This document shows, in pieces, positions 21,272 through 31,632 of a stretch of 64,000 bases of DNA. Origin of the DNA: Mycobacterium sp. SMC-2 (GTDB taxonomy: Bacteria; Actinomycetota; Actinomycetes; Mycobacteriales; Mycobacteriaceae); the NCBI RefSeq assembly GCF_025263485.1, contig NZ_CP079863.1, forward strand, positions 1,798,001-1,862,000, written 5' to 3'. The position numbers and the translations under genes were made by a program. Below the pieces are notes generated by a model. That model made no database searches, was not told the origin of the DNA, and saw nothing but the letters and a program-made list of their open reading frames with translations. How positions within the stretch are numbered: the first letter of the stretch is position 1; each line of letters opens with the position of its first letter.

Positions 21272-22401
21272 CCGCGCACCCGCCAGCGGCCCGCCACCAT
21301 GACCGCCCTCACCCGCAGATCGCTATCCAGCACAACGAGATTGGCGTCATAGCCGGCACTCAGGCTGCCCACCCGCTCGAGGCCGAGGGCCCGCGCCGGC
21401 GTGGCCGAGGTAGTCTGCGCCGCGACGGCCAGGCCCGCATCGGCATGCACGCTGCGAAAGAGCTGGTCCATGGTGGCGGTGCTGCCCGCGATCGTCGACG
21501 TCCCGCGCACCCGTGCCACGCCGGACACGACGTCGATGGCCGTGGTGCCGAGGCGGAACGCCCCGTCGCCGCGCCCCGCCGCGGCGATGGCATCGGTGAC
21601 CAAGGCGACCCGCTCGGGTCCCGCGGCCCCGATCACCGCGTGCACGACGGCCGGCTGCACGTGCACGCCGTCGGCGATCAGCTCCACGGTGACGCCCGGA
21701 TGGCGGAGCAGGGCGAGCGCGGGCCCGGGCTCGCGATGGTGCATCGGCGGCATCCCGTTGAACAGGTGGGTGCCGACCGTGGCGCCCAGGGCGATGGCGC
21801 GCTCGGTCTGCTGGTACGTGGCGTCCGTATGCCCCACCGCCACAACGACCCCGGCGTCGAGAAAGCGCCGGATCGCCCCGTCCGCACCGGGCAGCTCGGG
21901 CGCCAGCGTGACCATCCGGACCGCGCCGCCGCCCGCGTCCAGCACGGCGTCGATCTCTCCCGGATCCGGGTAACGCATCTGGGCGGGGTCGTGCGCCCCG
22001 CAGCGGGCCCGGCTCAGCCACGGCCCCTCCAGATGGACGCCCGCGACCGTGCCGCGCCGGGCGGCTTCGGCGGCCGCCCGTACGCCGGCGAGCAACTCCG
22101 CGGGCGAGGTGGTCACCAGGCTGGCGAGGGTCGTCGTGGTGCCGTGCCGCAGGTGGAATTCCGCCGCCGCGGCGATGCCGGCGCCGTCGAGGTCGGCGTC
22201 GGTGTAGGAAGCCCCGCCGCCGCCGTGCACGTGCATGTCGATGAAGCCGGGCACCACAGTGCAATCCGGGAAGTCCGCGTCGGCCGGGCGGGGCGCGGGG
22301 CCCGCGCCGCAGGCCAGGATCCGCCCGTCGTCCGTCTGCAGCCAGCCCGGCCGGTGCGCCTGCCCGTCGAGCACCATGGTGCCCGCGGCGATCGTTACCA
22401 T
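21268..22401 (-). CDS. nagA: N-acetylglucosamine-6-phosphate deacetylase
   Basis: NagA removes acetate from GlcNAc-6-phosphate in amino-sugar and peptidoglycan recycling. It is a 377-residue amidohydrolase-fold TIM barrel. Metal and catalytic residues are seen in FIDMHVHGGGG, EGPWLS (Glu), AVGHTDA (His), GTHLFNGMPPMHHREPG (His) and VTDAIAAAG (catalytic Asp). The ATG at 22401 overlaps the end of the sugar transporter gene by 7 bp, implying one operon: uptake or export of a sugar followed by its metabolism. Confidence 0.95.
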   Translation of the reverse strand: MVTIAAGTMVLDGQAHRPGWLQTDDGRILACGAGPAPRPADADFPDCTVVPGFIDMHVHGGGGASYTDADLDGAGIAAAAEFHLRHGTTTTLASLVTTSPAELLAGVRAAAEAARRGTVAGVHLEGPWLSRARCGAHDPAQMRYPDPGEIDAVLDAGGGAVRMVTLAPELPGADGAIRRFLDAGVVVAVGHTDATYQQTERAIALGATVGTHLFNGMPPMHHREPGPALALLRHPGVTVELIADGVHVQPAVVHAVIGAAGPERVALVTDAIAAAGRGDGAFRLGTTAIDVVSGVARVRGTSTIAGSTATMDQLFRSVHADAGLAVAAQTTSATPARALGLERVGSLSAGYDANLVVLDSDLRVRAVMVAGRWRVRG

Positions 22402-23729
22402 CGGCCGCCCTTCTCCCAGAAGTGCCGGATCTCCTCCAGCTGGCGGCCCTTGGTCTCGGGCGCATACCGGTAGACGACGGCGAACGCGACCACCGCCAGG
22501 GACGCGAACACCGCGAAAGTGCCTGCGCCGCCCAGGGAATGCAGCATGGTCAGGAACACGGCGGCGACGATGGCGTTGGCCACCAGGTTGGAGGTGAGCA
22601 TCGTGCTCGACCCGATGGACCGCAGCCGGGACGGGAAGCTCTCGCTGGCGTACACCCAGCCCAGGGAGCCGAACCCCATGGTGTAGCCGATGATGAACAG
22701 CAGTATGCCGGCGAACCCGAGGACCGCACCGTCGATGCCCCGCCCGAACACGGCCATCAGCACGACGTCGGCGGCGATCATCATGGCGATGCCGGACAAC
22801 AGGATTGGGCGCCGGCCCACCCGGTCGACGAGGAGCAGCGACGCGCCCACCGCCGCCAGTCCGGCGACCTGAACCAGGGCGGGCAGCCCCAGCAGCGCGA
22901 AGTTGCCCGTGAAGCCCATGGCCTCGAATATCCGCGGGCAGTAGTAGATGATCGCGTTGATGCCGGTGATCTGGATCAGGAAGCCGAGCGTGATCACGAA
23001 GGCGGTGGCCCGCGAATACGGTGGCCGCAGCATCTCCGACCAGCCGCCGCCGGCCTCGCCGAGGGCGCGACCGATCTCGGCAAGCTCGTCATCGACCTGG
23101 GCCGTGGGCTCCACGCGCAGCAGCGCCCGGCGGGCATCGTCCAGGCGGCCCTTCAGCACGTACCACCGTGCCGTGTCGGGCGCCCGCATCAGCAACGGCA
23201 GCAACAGCAGTGCGGGCACGGTGGCCAGGCCCAGCATCCAGCGCCAGCTGTGGGTCCCCGCCAGCAGATATCCGGTGAGGTAGCCGACGATGAGTCCGCT
23301 GACGATGGCCAGCTGATAGGCCGTCAGCAGCGAGCCGCGCACCGCCGTCGGAGCCGATTCCGCCACGTACACCGGAACCACCACCACGGCCACGCCGAGT
23401 GTCAACCCCAGCAGGAGCCGGGCCGTCAACAGCATCGGCAGGGACACCGAGAGCGCGCCGAGCAGCGCGAACGCCGCGTAGGCGACCAGGAGCAGCACCA
23501 CCGACTTCTTGCGCCCGATGGCGTTGGCCAGCACGCCCGCGCCGAGCGCCCCGGCGATCTGCCCGATCACCACCATCGTCGTCAGCAGTTCCTGTTGCCG
23601 CGTGGACAGCCCGAAGTCCTCGGTGACGTACAGCTGCGCGCCGGCGATGATGGACAGGTCGTAGCCGTAGATGAGGCCGACGCTGGCGGCGGTCAATCCA
23701 ACCAATAGGCCGCCCCGGGCGTTGGTCAT
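22395..23729 (-). CDS. sugI: MFS sugar porter (SugI-like)
   Basis: This is a 12-helix major facilitator of the sugar porter family, 444 residues from the ATG at 23729. Signatures are GYDLSIIAGA in TM1, ANAIGRKKSV (loop 2-3), RLLLGLTLGVAVVVVPVYVAESAP (the porter PESPR-like region), DRVGRRPILL (loop 8-9) and the C-terminal APETKGRQLEEI. The frame is open up to 23834, and a GTG-start form with about 30 extra residues is possible, but those codons overlap the conserved operator-like pair described at 23776. It diverges from the MFS gene at 23862. Sugar specificity is unknown; the nagA overlap hints at amino sugars (inference). Confidence 0.9.
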   Translation of the reverse strand: MTNARGGLLVGLTAASVGLIYGYDLSIIAGAQLYVTEDFGLSTRQQELLTTMVVIGQIAGALGAGVLANAIGRKKSVVLLLVAYAAFALLGALSVSLPMLLTARLLLGLTLGVAVVVVPVYVAESAPTAVRGSLLTAYQLAIVSGLIVGYLTGYLLAGTHSWRWMLGLATVPALLLLPLLMRAPDTARWYVLKGRLDDARRALLRVEPTAQVDDELAEIGRALGEAGGGWSEMLRPPYSRATAFVITLGFLIQITGINAIIYYCPRIFEAMGFTGNFALLGLPALVQVAGLAAVGASLLLVDRVGRRPILLSGIAMMIAADVVLMAVFGRGIDGAVLGFAGILLFIIGYTMGFGSLGWVYASESFPSRLRSIGSSTMLTSNLVANAIVAAVFLTMLHSLGGAGTFAVFASLAVVAFAVVYRYAPETKGRQLEEIRHFWEKGGRW

Positions 23730-23775
23730 CTGGGTGAGTCTAGTGTCGCGCTCCGGCTGCTCATTGGGCCCTTGT

Positions 23776-23824
23776 CCGCCAATCGGAGGACTCACAATTC
23801 CACCCCCGGCATCCGATCGGTGGA
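23776..23824 (+). promoter_or_regulatory. Paired operator-like sites upstream of the first MFS gene
   Basis: Site A is CCGCCAATCGGAGGA (23776-23790) and site B is CCGATCGGTGGA (23813-23824), with CACAATTC between them. The ATCGG cores are 34 bp apart, and site B ends 37 bp before the ATG. The same pair with the same 34-bp spacing precedes the second MFS gene (30306-30354). The regulator is unknown. Confidence 0.5.
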
Positions 23825-23861
23825 TGTTTCCCACTCTTCACCGGATCTAAATTCTTTTGTT

Positions 23862-25181
23862 ATGTCCGTCACGCACGCACCCTCCTTGGCGCAGAGAAGC
23901 CCGTTCGGGCGATTGCTGTCCCAGGGCACGCTCTACACGGCAGGGATGCAGCTGAGCAATTGCGCCGTCGTGCTGCCGATAATTTGCGCCCACCAGGGCC
24001 TCGGCTGGGCGGCCGGGCTGATTTTCCCCTTGTACGGAATGGGCGCGCTCACGGGAAATTCGATCTCGCCCGCGGTCATGCAGCGCTCGGGCCGGATGCG
24101 CCACCTGCTGCTCGCGGCGGTCGGAGCGACCGTTGCGGCCATGGTGCTGCTCGACGCCGTCATTCCCTGGACGGGCGGTTTGACCGCCGCGGTGTTCCTG
24201 CTCACCTGCGTGGTCAGCGGAGTTGTCGTCGGGATCGGCTGCGTCGCGTACCCCGACCTGGTCTCCAACAAGCTGTCCGCATCGCGGCGTGGGGAGCTGC
24301 TGCTAACCCAGGGCGCGACCGGGTCGGTGCTGGCCACCACCACCGCGTTGCTGGTGGTGCCGATGCTGGCGCACGGCAACGAAATGACGTATCGCCGCGA
24401 CCTGCTGTGGCTGGGCGCGACGGGCCTGGCCGCATCCGGCATCGCGGCGCTGTTCGTCGGCCCGATGCGGTCTGGGTCGATCACCACGCGGATGTCCGTA
24501 CGAGACACCTACCGCCAGGGCTTCGCGGTCGCCCGTACCCAGCCGTGGTTCCGCCGGTATGTCATCACCTACCTGTTGTTCGCTCCAGTCAACCTGGGCA
24601 CGTTTTTCTACACCCTGCGCATCGCTCACCAGAGCGGGAGTGTGCGCGTGCTGGTGATCCTGTCCAGCGTCGGACTGGTCGTCGGTTCGGCGCTGTGGCG
24701 CAAGTTTCTCCGCCTCTTCGGAGTGCGCGGCATGATGCTGGGCAGCGCCCTGCTCGGTGTCGCCGCCATCGTGCTGTGCATCGTGGCCGAGTCGAGCGGC
24801 CAGTGGTCCCACATGTGGGCGTACGGCACCGCCTTCTTCCTGGCGACCGTGGCCGGTCAGGCCATCTTCCCCTCGGCGATATCGTGGATCAGCGTCGTCG
24901 CCGCCGAAGAGCACCGCGGGACACTGATCGGCTTCGCCTCGACCCTGTTCAATGTCGCATCCGCAGCGTTGGGGGCCGCCCTCGGCGCAATCGCCCAGGT
25001 TCACACCACGGTCTGGCCGGACGTCATCATGCTGCTCCTGGGCATCGCCACCGTTGTGGCGGCTCTGGGGGCGCCGGCGGCGGAGAAGCGGCGGGCAGTC
25101 GTGCGCCGCCTGCGCACGGTGGCAAGCCCGGAGCGGCCGCTCTCGGCGATGGCACCGGCGCCCTGCCTGCAGGCCGCCTAG
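23862..25181 (+). CDS. MFS-type multispanning transporter, cassette copy 1
   Basis: This is a 439-residue very hydrophobic protein with about 12 predicted helices in two halves around a polar centre ([21 protein letters not shown]). It lacks the sugar-porter motifs, so it is a distant MFS permease of unknown substrate. ATG at 23862 is chosen by alignment with the paralogue at 30391: both run into (S)QG(T/A)(L/F)YTAGMQ(L/F)SN. Longer in-frame starts would cover the paired operator sites. It converges on the mmpL gene, with 6 bp between the stops. It is one half of a duplicated MFS/mmpL cassette. Confidence 0.8.
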   Translation: MSVTHAPSLAQRSPFGRLLSQGTLYTAGMQLSNCAVVLPIICAHQGLGWAAGLIFPLYGMGALTGNSISPAVMQRSGRMRHLLLAAVGATVAAMVLLDAVIPWTGGLTAAVFLLTCVVSGVVVGIGCVAYPDLVSNKLSASRRGELLLTQGATGSVLATTTALLVVPMLAHGNEMTYRRDLLWLGATGLAASGIAALFVGPMRSGSITTRMSVRDTYRQGFAVARTQPWFRRYVITYLLFAPVNLGTFFYTLRIAHQSGSVRVLVILSSVGLVVGSALWRKFLRLFGVRGMMLGSALLGVAAIVLCIVAESSGQWSHMWAYGTAFFLATVAGQAIFPSAISWISVVAAEEHRGTLIGFASTLFNVASAALGAALGAIAQVHTTVWPDVIMLLLGIATVVAALGAPAAEKRRAVVRRLRTVASPERPLSAMAPAPCLQAA

Positions 25182-25187
25182 GGTCGC

Positions 25188-28064
25188 CTAGGGTCGCGCC
25201 GTCTCCGGCGACTTCTCGGGAGGCGTGAGCAACAGGGCGCGCACCAATCGGCGGGCCGCGTAGGGCCGCAGCATCTGACTCGCGGGCCGCGGGCGCACCC
25301 GTAGCGGCCACCAGAACCAGCGGCCGAGCAGCGCGGCGATGGACGGCGTCATGAACGAGCGCACGATCAGGGTGTCGAACAGCAGGCCCAGGCCGATGGT
25401 GGTGCCGATCTGACCGATGATCTGCAGATCGCTGAACACGAACAGCGACATCGTCACGGCGAAGACCATGCCGGCGGCGGTCACCACCCCACCGGTGCCG
25501 GCCATCGCGCGGATGATTCCGGTGTTCAAGCCGGCGCCGATTTCCTCTTTGAGCCGCGAGATCAGCAACAGGTTGTAGTCCGAGCCCACCGCCAGCAACA
25601 GGATCACCGACATCGCCAACACCAGCCAATACAGGTTGATGCCAAGAATGTCCTGCCACAGCAGCACGGACAGGCCGAACGAGCAGCCCAGGGACAGCAG
25701 CACCGTCCCCACGATGACCGCGGCGGCAATCAGGCTCCGGGTGACGATCATCATGATGATCAGAATGAGGCTGATCGCGGCCACTCCGGCGATCAGCAGA
25801 TCGTAGAAAGCGCCCTCCTGGATGTCCCGGTACATCGAGGCGGTGCCGCCCAGCGAGATCGCGGCGCCCTGCAGGGGGGTTCCCTTTATCGCCTCTTTGG
25901 CCGCCTGCTGGATCGGCTCGACGCGCGAGATGCCCTCGGGCGTCGCGGGATCGCCGTCCAGGGAGACGATGAAGCGGGCCGCCTTGCCATCCGGCGACAA
26001 GAACATCTTCAACCCGCGCTTGAAATCCGGATTGTCGAAGGCCGACTGGGGCAGGTAGAACGAATCGTCCACCTGGGCGGCGTCAAAGACCCGGCCCATC
26101 GCGCCGGGATCTTTGCTGTTCATCTCCTGTTCCTTGTAAAACGAGACCAGGGTGCCGTGCCAGACCACCAGCATGTCGCGCATGATGGTCATCGTCGAAA
26201 TCATCGGCAGCATCTGCGCCCGCATCTCCGGCAGGAGCCGGGTGAGGACGTCCAGGTCCGTGACGAGGCCCTCCAATTTCTGGCTCAGCTGGTCGATGTT
26301 GTCGAAGGTGTCGAACACCGACCGGATGGCCCAGCAGGCGGGGATGTCGTAGCAATGTCTTTCCCAGTAGAAATAGCTGCCGATCGGTCGCAGGAAGTCC
26401 GAGAGGTCCGCCAGGTGGTCCCTGATGGTGTCGGTGATGTTCGACATGTCGTGGGTGAGGTGATCCATGTCGACGGTGTTGTCGACGATCTGACCCATCA
26501 GGTCATACATGTGCTTCATGGTTTCGATGGACACCGTCATGGCCTGCTGCTGCACCACCATGTCGTCCAATCGGTCCTTCATGAATTGCATGTTCTCGGC
26601 ATTCGCAATGCCCTGCATGCTGATGATGAAGGGGATCGAAGTGTGTTTGATCGGCGTTCCCAGGGGCCGGGTTATCGCCTTCACCTGTGCGATTCCGGGG
26701 CTGTGAAAGATGGCTTTCGCGATCTTGTCCAGGACGAGCATGTCCACCGGGGTGCGCATGTCGTGGTCGGTCTCGATCAACAGCACGTCGGGGTTCAGCC
26801 GGGCCGGCGAGAAGTGTCGAGCCGCGGCCGCAGCCCCGACATTGGACGGCATGCTGGCCGGCATGAATCTGCGCAGATCGTAGGTCGTCCGGTAACTCGG
26901 CAGCGCCAGCAGGCCGATGGAGGCCACCGCGCACGTCGCCGCGAGCACCGGGCCGGGCCAACGGACGATCGCGGTCCCCACGCGGCGCCAGCGCCGAGTG
27001 GCCATCCTCCGCCTGGGGTCGAAGAACCCGAAGAAGCTGGCGACGGTGAGCGCCGCGGGTCCGAGCGTGAGCGCGGCGAGGACCGCGACCAACATGCCCA
27101 CCGCGCAGGGCGGGCCGAGCGACTTGAAGTACGGCAGCCGGGCGAAGCTCAGGCACAACATGGCGCCGGCGATGGTCAGGCCCGAGCCCAGGATCACGTG
27201 CGCGGTCCCGCGAAACATGCTGAAGAATGCGGCATTCCGGTCTTCGCCCGCGTAGCGCGCCTCGTGGTAACGGCCGAGCATGAAAATCGCGTAGTCCGTG
27301 CTGGCGGCGATCGCCAGCAGCGTGAGCAGATTGACCGCGAAGGTCGAGAGGCCAAAGACGTTGTGGTGGGCCAGAAAACTGACGACTCCCCGGATCGCCC
27401 CCAGCTCGATCCCGACCATGGCGAGCACGAGGATCATCGTGACCACGGATCGGTAGATGAAGAGCAACATCACCGCGATCACCGCCCCGGTGATCAACGT
27501 GACCCTTGCGATGCTTTTGTCGCCGGCCTCCGACTGATCGGCGATCATCGCTGTCGAGCCGGTCACGTATGCCTTGAGCCCGCGCGGCTTCGGCGTGGTG
27601 TCCACGATATGCCGCACGGCGTACACCGAGTTGTACGCCGCCGTTTCGCTGTTGCCGGCGAGATAGACCACGGCATACGCAGCTTTGTCGTCGGGGCTCT
27701 GCGATCCCCCGGCGGTCAGCGGATCACTCCAGAAGTCCTGGATGTGCGCGACATGCTTGGTATCGGCCGAAAGGCGTCGCATCAGCTCCTTGTAGAAGCG
27801 GTGAGCGTCATCGCCGAGTGGTTTGCTGTCCTCCAGCACTATCGTGGCCGCGTTGTCCGAACCGGTCTCTTTGAACACCTCTCCGATGCGCCTCAGCGCC
27901 TGAATGGAAGCGCCCCCCGCGGGGCTCATCGAAACCGAGTGCGCTTTGCCGACCACTTCCAGTTGCGGGATCGCGATGTTGAGAACGGCGGTGAGCCCCA
28001 GCCATAACAGGACGATCGGCACCGCAAACCGGCGGATCAGCTGTGGAACAAGCGATTCGCTCAT
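25188..28064 (-). CDS. MmpL-family RND transporter, cassette copy 1
   Basis: This 958-residue MmpL exports lipids or siderophore-like molecules across the inner membrane, powered by proton flow. It has 12 helices with large periplasmic loops after TM1 and TM7. The Asp-Tyr pairs of proton relay occur in TM4 ([16 protein letters not shown]) and TM10 ([15 protein letters not shown]), with [20 protein letters not shown] between. Length and motifs fit the MmpL4/MmpL5 cluster. The ATG at 28064 overlaps the mmpS TGA (ATGA), so the two are coupled. It is highly similar to the MmpL at 31629, nearly identical over the last 110 residues. The cargo cannot be read from sequence. Confidence 0.93.
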   Translation of the reverse strand: MSESLVPQLIRRFAVPIVLLWLGLTAVLNIAIPQLEVVGKAHSVSMSPAGGASIQALRRIGEVFKETGSDNAATIVLEDSKPLGDDAHRFYKELMRRLSADTKHVAHIQDFWSDPLTAGGSQSPDDKAAYAVVYLAGNSETAAYNSVYAVRHIVDTTPKPRGLKAYVTGSTAMIADQSEAGDKSIARVTLITGAVIAVMLLFIYRSVVTMILVLAMVGIELGAIRGVVSFLAHHNVFGLSTFAVNLLTLLAIAASTDYAIFMLGRYHEARYAGEDRNAAFFSMFRGTAHVILGSGLTIAGAMLCLSFARLPYFKSLGPPCAVGMLVAVLAALTLGPAALTVASFFGFFDPRRRMATRRWRRVGTAIVRWPGPVLAATCAVASIGLLALPSYRTTYDLRRFMPASMPSNVGAAAAARHFSPARLNPDVLLIETDHDMRTPVDMLVLDKIAKAIFHSPGIAQVKAITRPLGTPIKHTSIPFIISMQGIANAENMQFMKDRLDDMVVQQQAMTVSIETMKHMYDLMGQIVDNTVDMDHLTHDMSNITDTIRDHLADLSDFLRPIGSYFYWERHCYDIPACWAIRSVFDTFDNIDQLSQKLEGLVTDLDVLTRLLPEMRAQMLPMISTMTIMRDMLVVWHGTLVSFYKEQEMNSKDPGAMGRVFDAAQVDDSFYLPQSAFDNPDFKRGLKMFLSPDGKAARFIVSLDGDPATPEGISRVEPIQQAAKEAIKGTPLQGAAISLGGTASMYRDIQEGAFYDLLIAGVAAISLILIIMMIVTRSLIAAAVIVGTVLLSLGCSFGLSVLLWQDILGINLYWLVLAMSVILLLAVGSDYNLLLISRLKEEIGAGLNTGIIRAMAGTGGVVTAAGMVFAVTMSLFVFSDLQIIGQIGTTIGLGLLFDTLIVRSFMTPSIAALLGRWFWWPLRVRPRPASQMLRPYAARRLVRALLLTPPEKSPETARP

Positions 28065-28498
28065 CCGGCGTTCACCTGGCAGAAGGTCAACGCCTTCGGT
28101 CCGGTCTGGGACCGTTCGTCCTTGGTTTCGCCGTTCACCATGATGCGGCAACCGATCTCGCTGCCGGTGCTTTGCGCCAACAGGTTGACGGTGACCGATG
28201 TCAGCGTCGTCGTCACAGTTTGCGACCACGGCAGCGGAATGTTTTCCAGGCGTTGCACGTGCGCCTCGGGATCCAAATAGGCGATCTTTGCGGTCGCGGC
28301 GGGGCCAAAGACTTCATAGGTCACGCGTTTCGGGTCGAATAACGGATCCTCGAGATCGGCCTTGACCCTGACAACGGGGTGTCCGTGAACGCCGAACATG
28401 CTGTGGAGACGGTAGATACCGAACCCCGCGACTCCGGCAATGGCGACAACGGCCAGCAGCAACCACATTCGCTTCACGGCTCTGGTAACCGAATTCAT
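28061..28498 (-). CDS. MmpS-family accessory protein
   Basis: This is a 145-residue MmpS: one N-terminal membrane anchor ([20 protein letters not shown]) followed by a periplasmic beta-sandwich domain with the family's [19 protein letters not shown], two Cys in IGCRIMVNG and LTFCQVNAG. It partners with the co-encoded MmpL in export. ATG at 28498 has GAGGG seven bases upstream. The second cassette has no mmpS. Confidence 0.94.
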   Translation of the reverse strand: MNSVTRAVKRMWLLLAVVAIAGVAGFGIYRLHSMFGVHGHPVVRVKADLEDPLFDPKRVTYEVFGPAATAKIAYLDPEAHVQRLENIPLPWSQTVTTTLTSVTVNLLAQSTGSEIGCRIMVNGETKDERSQTGPKALTFCQVNAG

Positions 28499-28564
28499 TT
28501 TTTACCCTCGCGCTTTGCCCCGCGCCGCAATTTCATGTTCCGTGCGTTAGCGACGTAGACGCTA

Positions 28565-28608
28565 CCGCCGACGGGCAAAACCATCGGCGGATTTGCGCGA
28601 ATCGTTAT
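28565..28608 (-). promoter_or_regulatory. Inverted repeat and conserved element upstream of mmpS
   Basis: The arms CCGCCGA (28565-28571) and TCGGCGG (28584-28590) form a perfect 7-bp inverted repeat with a 12-bp spacer. Next to it lies ATTTGCGCGAATCGTTAT (28591-28608), which matches 16 of 18 bases of the element upstream of the second mmpL (34604-34621). It lies 67-110 bp before the mmpS ATG, a normal promoter/operator position. Confidence 0.45.
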
Positions 28609-28631
28609 ACGGCGCGGCACCGCGCCGCCGT

Positions 28632-29870
28632 CTAATGCTGGGGTCGGCGGTTCATCGAGCGCGCGACCATGATCAGGCTGAGCACGATGAGCGCTCCGAT
28701 GACGGCTACGCCCACCCGGATCGGCAGCGCATCGGCCGATCCCATGAGCCCGGCGGCCTGCGCGCCGTTGCCCTGTCGGTCGGCGGCGGCGTCACGCTTG
28801 GCGGGCGCCAGCGAGGGGTCGGGTTCGATCAGGTTGCCGACCTGGGTGCCCTGCGGCGTGCTGAATCCGTAGTCCAGCAGGTGTGCAGCCTGCTCCCACG
28901 GGGCGATCGGCTGCCGCGTCCCGTGCAGCAGCACGGCCATCAAGCGTCGCCCATTGTGGTTGGCCGCGCCCACGAAGGTCTGGCCGGCGTCGTCGGTGTA
29001 ACCGGTCTTGCCGCCCAGCGCGCCCGGGTACTTGTAGAGCAGCTGGTTGTCGTTTTCCAGTTCGTAGCCGGGGCTGTCGCCGTGGCCGGGAAAGTCGAAC
29101 GTCCGCGTCGCGACAATGTCGGCGAAAGTCGGGTTCTGCCAGGCATATCGGTAGAACAGGCCGATGTCGTAGGCCGACGTGCTCATGCCGGGCCCGTCCA
29201 GACCGGACGGCGTCGCCGCCCGGGTGTCCTTACCGCCGAGCTTGGCGGCCAGCACGTTGATCTTCTCCACCGCCTGCTGCATCCCGCCGAGCTGCATGGC
29301 CAGCGCGTGCGCGGCGTCGTTGCCGGAGTGCATGAGCAGGCCATGCAGCAGCTGGTTGACGGTGAACACCCCGCCTTCTTCGACGCCGACCTTGGTGCCC
29401 TCGGCGGCGGCGTCCTCGGCGGTGCCGGGCACCGACTTGTTCAGGTTGAGCGCGTTGATGGACACCATCGCGACCAGCACCTTGATGATGCTGGCGGGGC
29501 GGTGCCGGCCGTGCGGGTCCTTGGCCGCGATCACCGCGCCGCTGTCCAAGTCCGCAACCAACCACGCGTCGGCGGAGACATCCGTGGGCAACGGCGGCGT
29601 GTCGGGCGCGGCGACGATGCCGCAGCTGCCCAGCGCCTCGCCGCCGACCGGCTTGGGCGGCACCGCCAGCGGGAGCGGCGGGTCGCCGGCCTGCGGAACC
29701 TCCGACGAATCGACCGCGGGTGGGGTGTTCACCTTGAAGGGGCAGTTCGCGGGGGCGGCGTTGGGTTCGGCGCCGGGCTCGGCTGTAGCGATCGGCGCGG
29801 CCAGCGTCGCCGGGGCGGCGCCCAGGAAAAGGGCCGCTGCCAGGCACGATGCGGGGCGGAGGAAGTTCAT
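28632..29870 (-). CDS. dacB1: D-alanyl-D-alanine carboxypeptidase (penicillin-binding protein)
   Basis: This 412-residue class C low-molecular-weight PBP trims the terminal D-Ala of peptidoglycan pentapeptides. It has an N-terminal signal peptide (ends near LAAPIATA), the catalytic SxxK as RPASIIKV, the second motif SGN in [10 protein letters not shown] and KTG as [14 protein letters not shown]-terminal membrane anchor ([18 protein letters not shown]) is followed by Arg residues. It is the only gene of the ancestral order between the two MFS/mmpL cassettes; recombination between the cassettes would delete it. Confidence 0.96.
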   Translation of the reverse strand: MNFLRPASCLAAALFLGAAPATLAAPIATAEPGAEPNAAPANCPFKVNTPPAVDSSEVPQAGDPPLPLAVPPKPVGGEALGSCGIVAAPDTPPLPTDVSADAWLVADLDSGAVIAAKDPHGRHRPASIIKVLVAMVSINALNLNKSVPGTAEDAAAEGTKVGVEEGGVFTVNQLLHGLLMHSGNDAAHALAMQLGGMQQAVEKINVLAAKLGGKDTRAATPSGLDGPGMSTSAYDIGLFYRYAWQNPTFADIVATRTFDFPGHGDSPGYELENDNQLLYKYPGALGGKTGYTDDAGQTFVGAANHNGRRLMAVLLHGTRQPIAPWEQAAHLLDYGFSTPQGTQVGNLIEPDPSLAPAKRDAAADRQGNGAQAAGLMGSADALPIRVGVAVIGALIVLSLIMVARSMNRRPQH

Positions 29871-30005
29871 TGCTTGTGCAGACTAGGCGATCGCGCGCGC
29901 GATTCGAAGGAGCCGCGCTGTGACTGGTGAGACGGAAGTTAAGAAGCGGCCGTCAGCCGATGGTCGGCTCCAACCCCTACACTGTCGGCTATTCCAAACA
30001 ATCGG

Positions 30006-30299
30006 TTGTGGTCTCGCTTGCGGGGTTCCCGCGATGGTGCCGGCGCGTCGGGTCCGCGCCCGCTGAAGCACCTGCTCAAGCGGGTCGAGCAGGCGACGCA
30101 GGTCCGGCGCTCGGGGCTCGACCGGGCGTTGGTGGAGTTGCAGCTGCATCGTGACGCGACACCCGATGCCGAGCTGCGTTCTGCGCTCGCCTGGCTTTGT
30201 AACGCCGTCTCGCGGTTCTCGAAGGAGCCGACCGCCCCGCGGGCCCGGGAGGTGGCGTTGGCGGTCGACGCCGTCAAGCGGCTTCCCGCCGCCGGCTGA
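30006..30299 (+). CDS. Small hypothetical helical protein
   Basis: A 97-codon frame from a TTG at 30006 (TTG at 30018 also possible) has strongly GC-rich third positions from codon 20 onward, as real genes here do. The product is predicted mostly alpha-helical, with basic and Leu-rich segments (LKHLLKRVEQATQV, ELRSALAWLCNAVSRF). I recognise no family. No clear ribosome site is present, and the N-terminus may be shorter. It lies between dacB1 and the second MFS gene and would be read toward the latter. Confidence 0.45.
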   Translation: MWSRLRGSRDGAGASGPRPLKHLLKRVEQATQVRRSGLDRALVELQLHRDATPDAELRSALAWLCNAVSRFSKEPTAPRAREVALAVDAVKRLPAAG

Positions 30300-30305
30300 G
30301 CGGTT

Positions 30306-30354
30306 CCCCCAATCGGGGGACATGCAATTCGTCCGGTGGTGTCCGATCGGAGGA
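30306..30354 (+). promoter_or_regulatory. Paired operator-like sites upstream of the second MFS gene
   Basis: Site A is CCCCCAATCGGGGGA (30306-30320) and site B is CCGATCGGAGGA (30343-30354), with GCAATTCG between. The core spacing is 34 bp and the end of site B is 36 bp before the ATG, matching the first MFS promoter (23776-23824) within 1 bp. Site A is itself nearly palindromic. Confidence 0.5.
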
Positions 30355-30390
30355 TAGTTCTGCCTGCTCAGCGCCCATAATGTCGGCGTC

Positions 30391-31632
30391 ATGGCCGTGT
30401 TACTGCAGGGGGCTTCAGCGCAGACGAACCCGTTCCCGCGCCTGCCTTCCCAGGGCGCCTTTTACACCGCCGGGATGCAGTTCAGCAATGGAGCCGTGGT
30501 GCTGCCGTTCATCTGCGCACACCTGGGCCTCACCTGGCTGGCCGCGTTGCTGTTTCCGGCGTACGGGCTGGGCTCCATCGTGGGAAATTCCATGTCGCCG
30601 GCGGTCCTGCAGCGGGTGGGCCAGATGCGGCACCTGCTGCTGGCGGCGATGGCGGCGAGCGCGGCCGCGCTGATCCTGTGCGACTCGGTGATCCCCTGGA
30701 ATGGCCTGCTCGCGGCGGTGGTATTTCTGCTGACGAGCGCCGGGGGCGGAGTGATCGTCGCGGTCTCCAATGTCGCCTACCCCGACACGGTCTCCAGCAA
30801 GCTGTCCGCGTTGAAGCTGCTGATGGTCCAGGGGGCCATCGCGTCGGTGGTCGCCACCGTTGTCGCGCTGTTCGTCGTGCCCGGGTTGGCCACCGGCGAC
30901 AAGATGGCGTTGCACCGAGACCTGCTGTGTCTGGGCGCATTCGGACTGGCGGCCTCCGGCTTCGCGGCACTGTTCGTCGGGCCGGCGCGGTCCACGTCGA
31001 TCGCCCCAAAGATGTCCGTGCGCGACACCTGCCGGCGGGGCTTCGCGGTCGCCCGGTCCCAGCCGTGGTTTCGCCGCTATGTGATCACGTGCCTGTTGTT
31101 TGCCCCGCTCACCCTGGGCACGACCTTCTACGCCCTGCGTACCGCGCACCAGAGTGGCACGTTGCATGTGCTGGTGTTTTTATCCAGCAGCGGACTGGTC
31201 ATCGGTTCCGCGCTGTGGCGCAAGGTCTACCAGCTGTTCGGAGTGCGCGGCATGCTGCTGGGCAGTGCCCTGCTCAGTGTGGCCGCCGCCGTGGCGTCCA
31301 TCGTGGCCCAGTTGTGCGGGCAGTGGTTCCACATGTGGGCCTACGGCACTGTGTTCTTACTGGCGACGGTGGCCGCCCTGGCCGTCTTCGCCGCGGCGAT
31401 ATCGTGGATCAGCGTGGTCGCCGCCGAACCCCACCGCGGGACGCTGATCGGCTTTTGCTCGACGCTGCTGGCCATCGAAACCACGGTGCTGGGCGGTGCC
31501 CTCGGCGGCATCGCACAGAAACACTCCACGGTCTGGCCGGTCGTCGTCGTGCTGATCCTGGCCGTCGCCGCCGCCGTGGCGGCACTGGGCGCGCCCGCGT
31601 CGGAGCCGCGGTGCGCGGCGGTGCCCGCCTAG
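30391..31632 (+). CDS. MFS-type multispanning transporter, cassette copy 2
   Basis: This is a 413-residue paralogue of the MFS protein at 23862, collinear over the full length with about 12 hydrophobic segments and the same central basic stretch ([21 protein letters not shown]). The copy is shorter at the C-terminus, ending after a basic/Ala tail, and its stop shares CTAG with the stop of the convergent mmpL. The ATG at 30391 follows the conserved paired sites by 36 bp. Substrate unknown. Confidence 0.82.
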   Translation: MAVLLQGASAQTNPFPRLPSQGAFYTAGMQFSNGAVVLPFICAHLGLTWLAALLFPAYGLGSIVGNSMSPAVLQRVGQMRHLLLAAMAASAAALILCDSVIPWNGLLAAVVFLLTSAGGGVIVAVSNVAYPDTVSSKLSALKLLMVQGAIASVVATVVALFVVPGLATGDKMALHRDLLCLGAFGLAASGFAALFVGPARSTSIAPKMSVRDTCRRGFAVARSQPWFRRYVITCLLFAPLTLGTTFYALRTAHQSGTLHVLVFLSSSGLVIGSALWRKVYQLFGVRGMLLGSALLSVAAAVASIVAQLCGQWFHMWAYGTVFLLATVAALAVFAAAISWISVVAAEPHRGTLIGFCSTLLAIETTVLGGALGGIAQKHSTVWPVVVVLILAVAAAVAALGAPASEPRCAAVPA

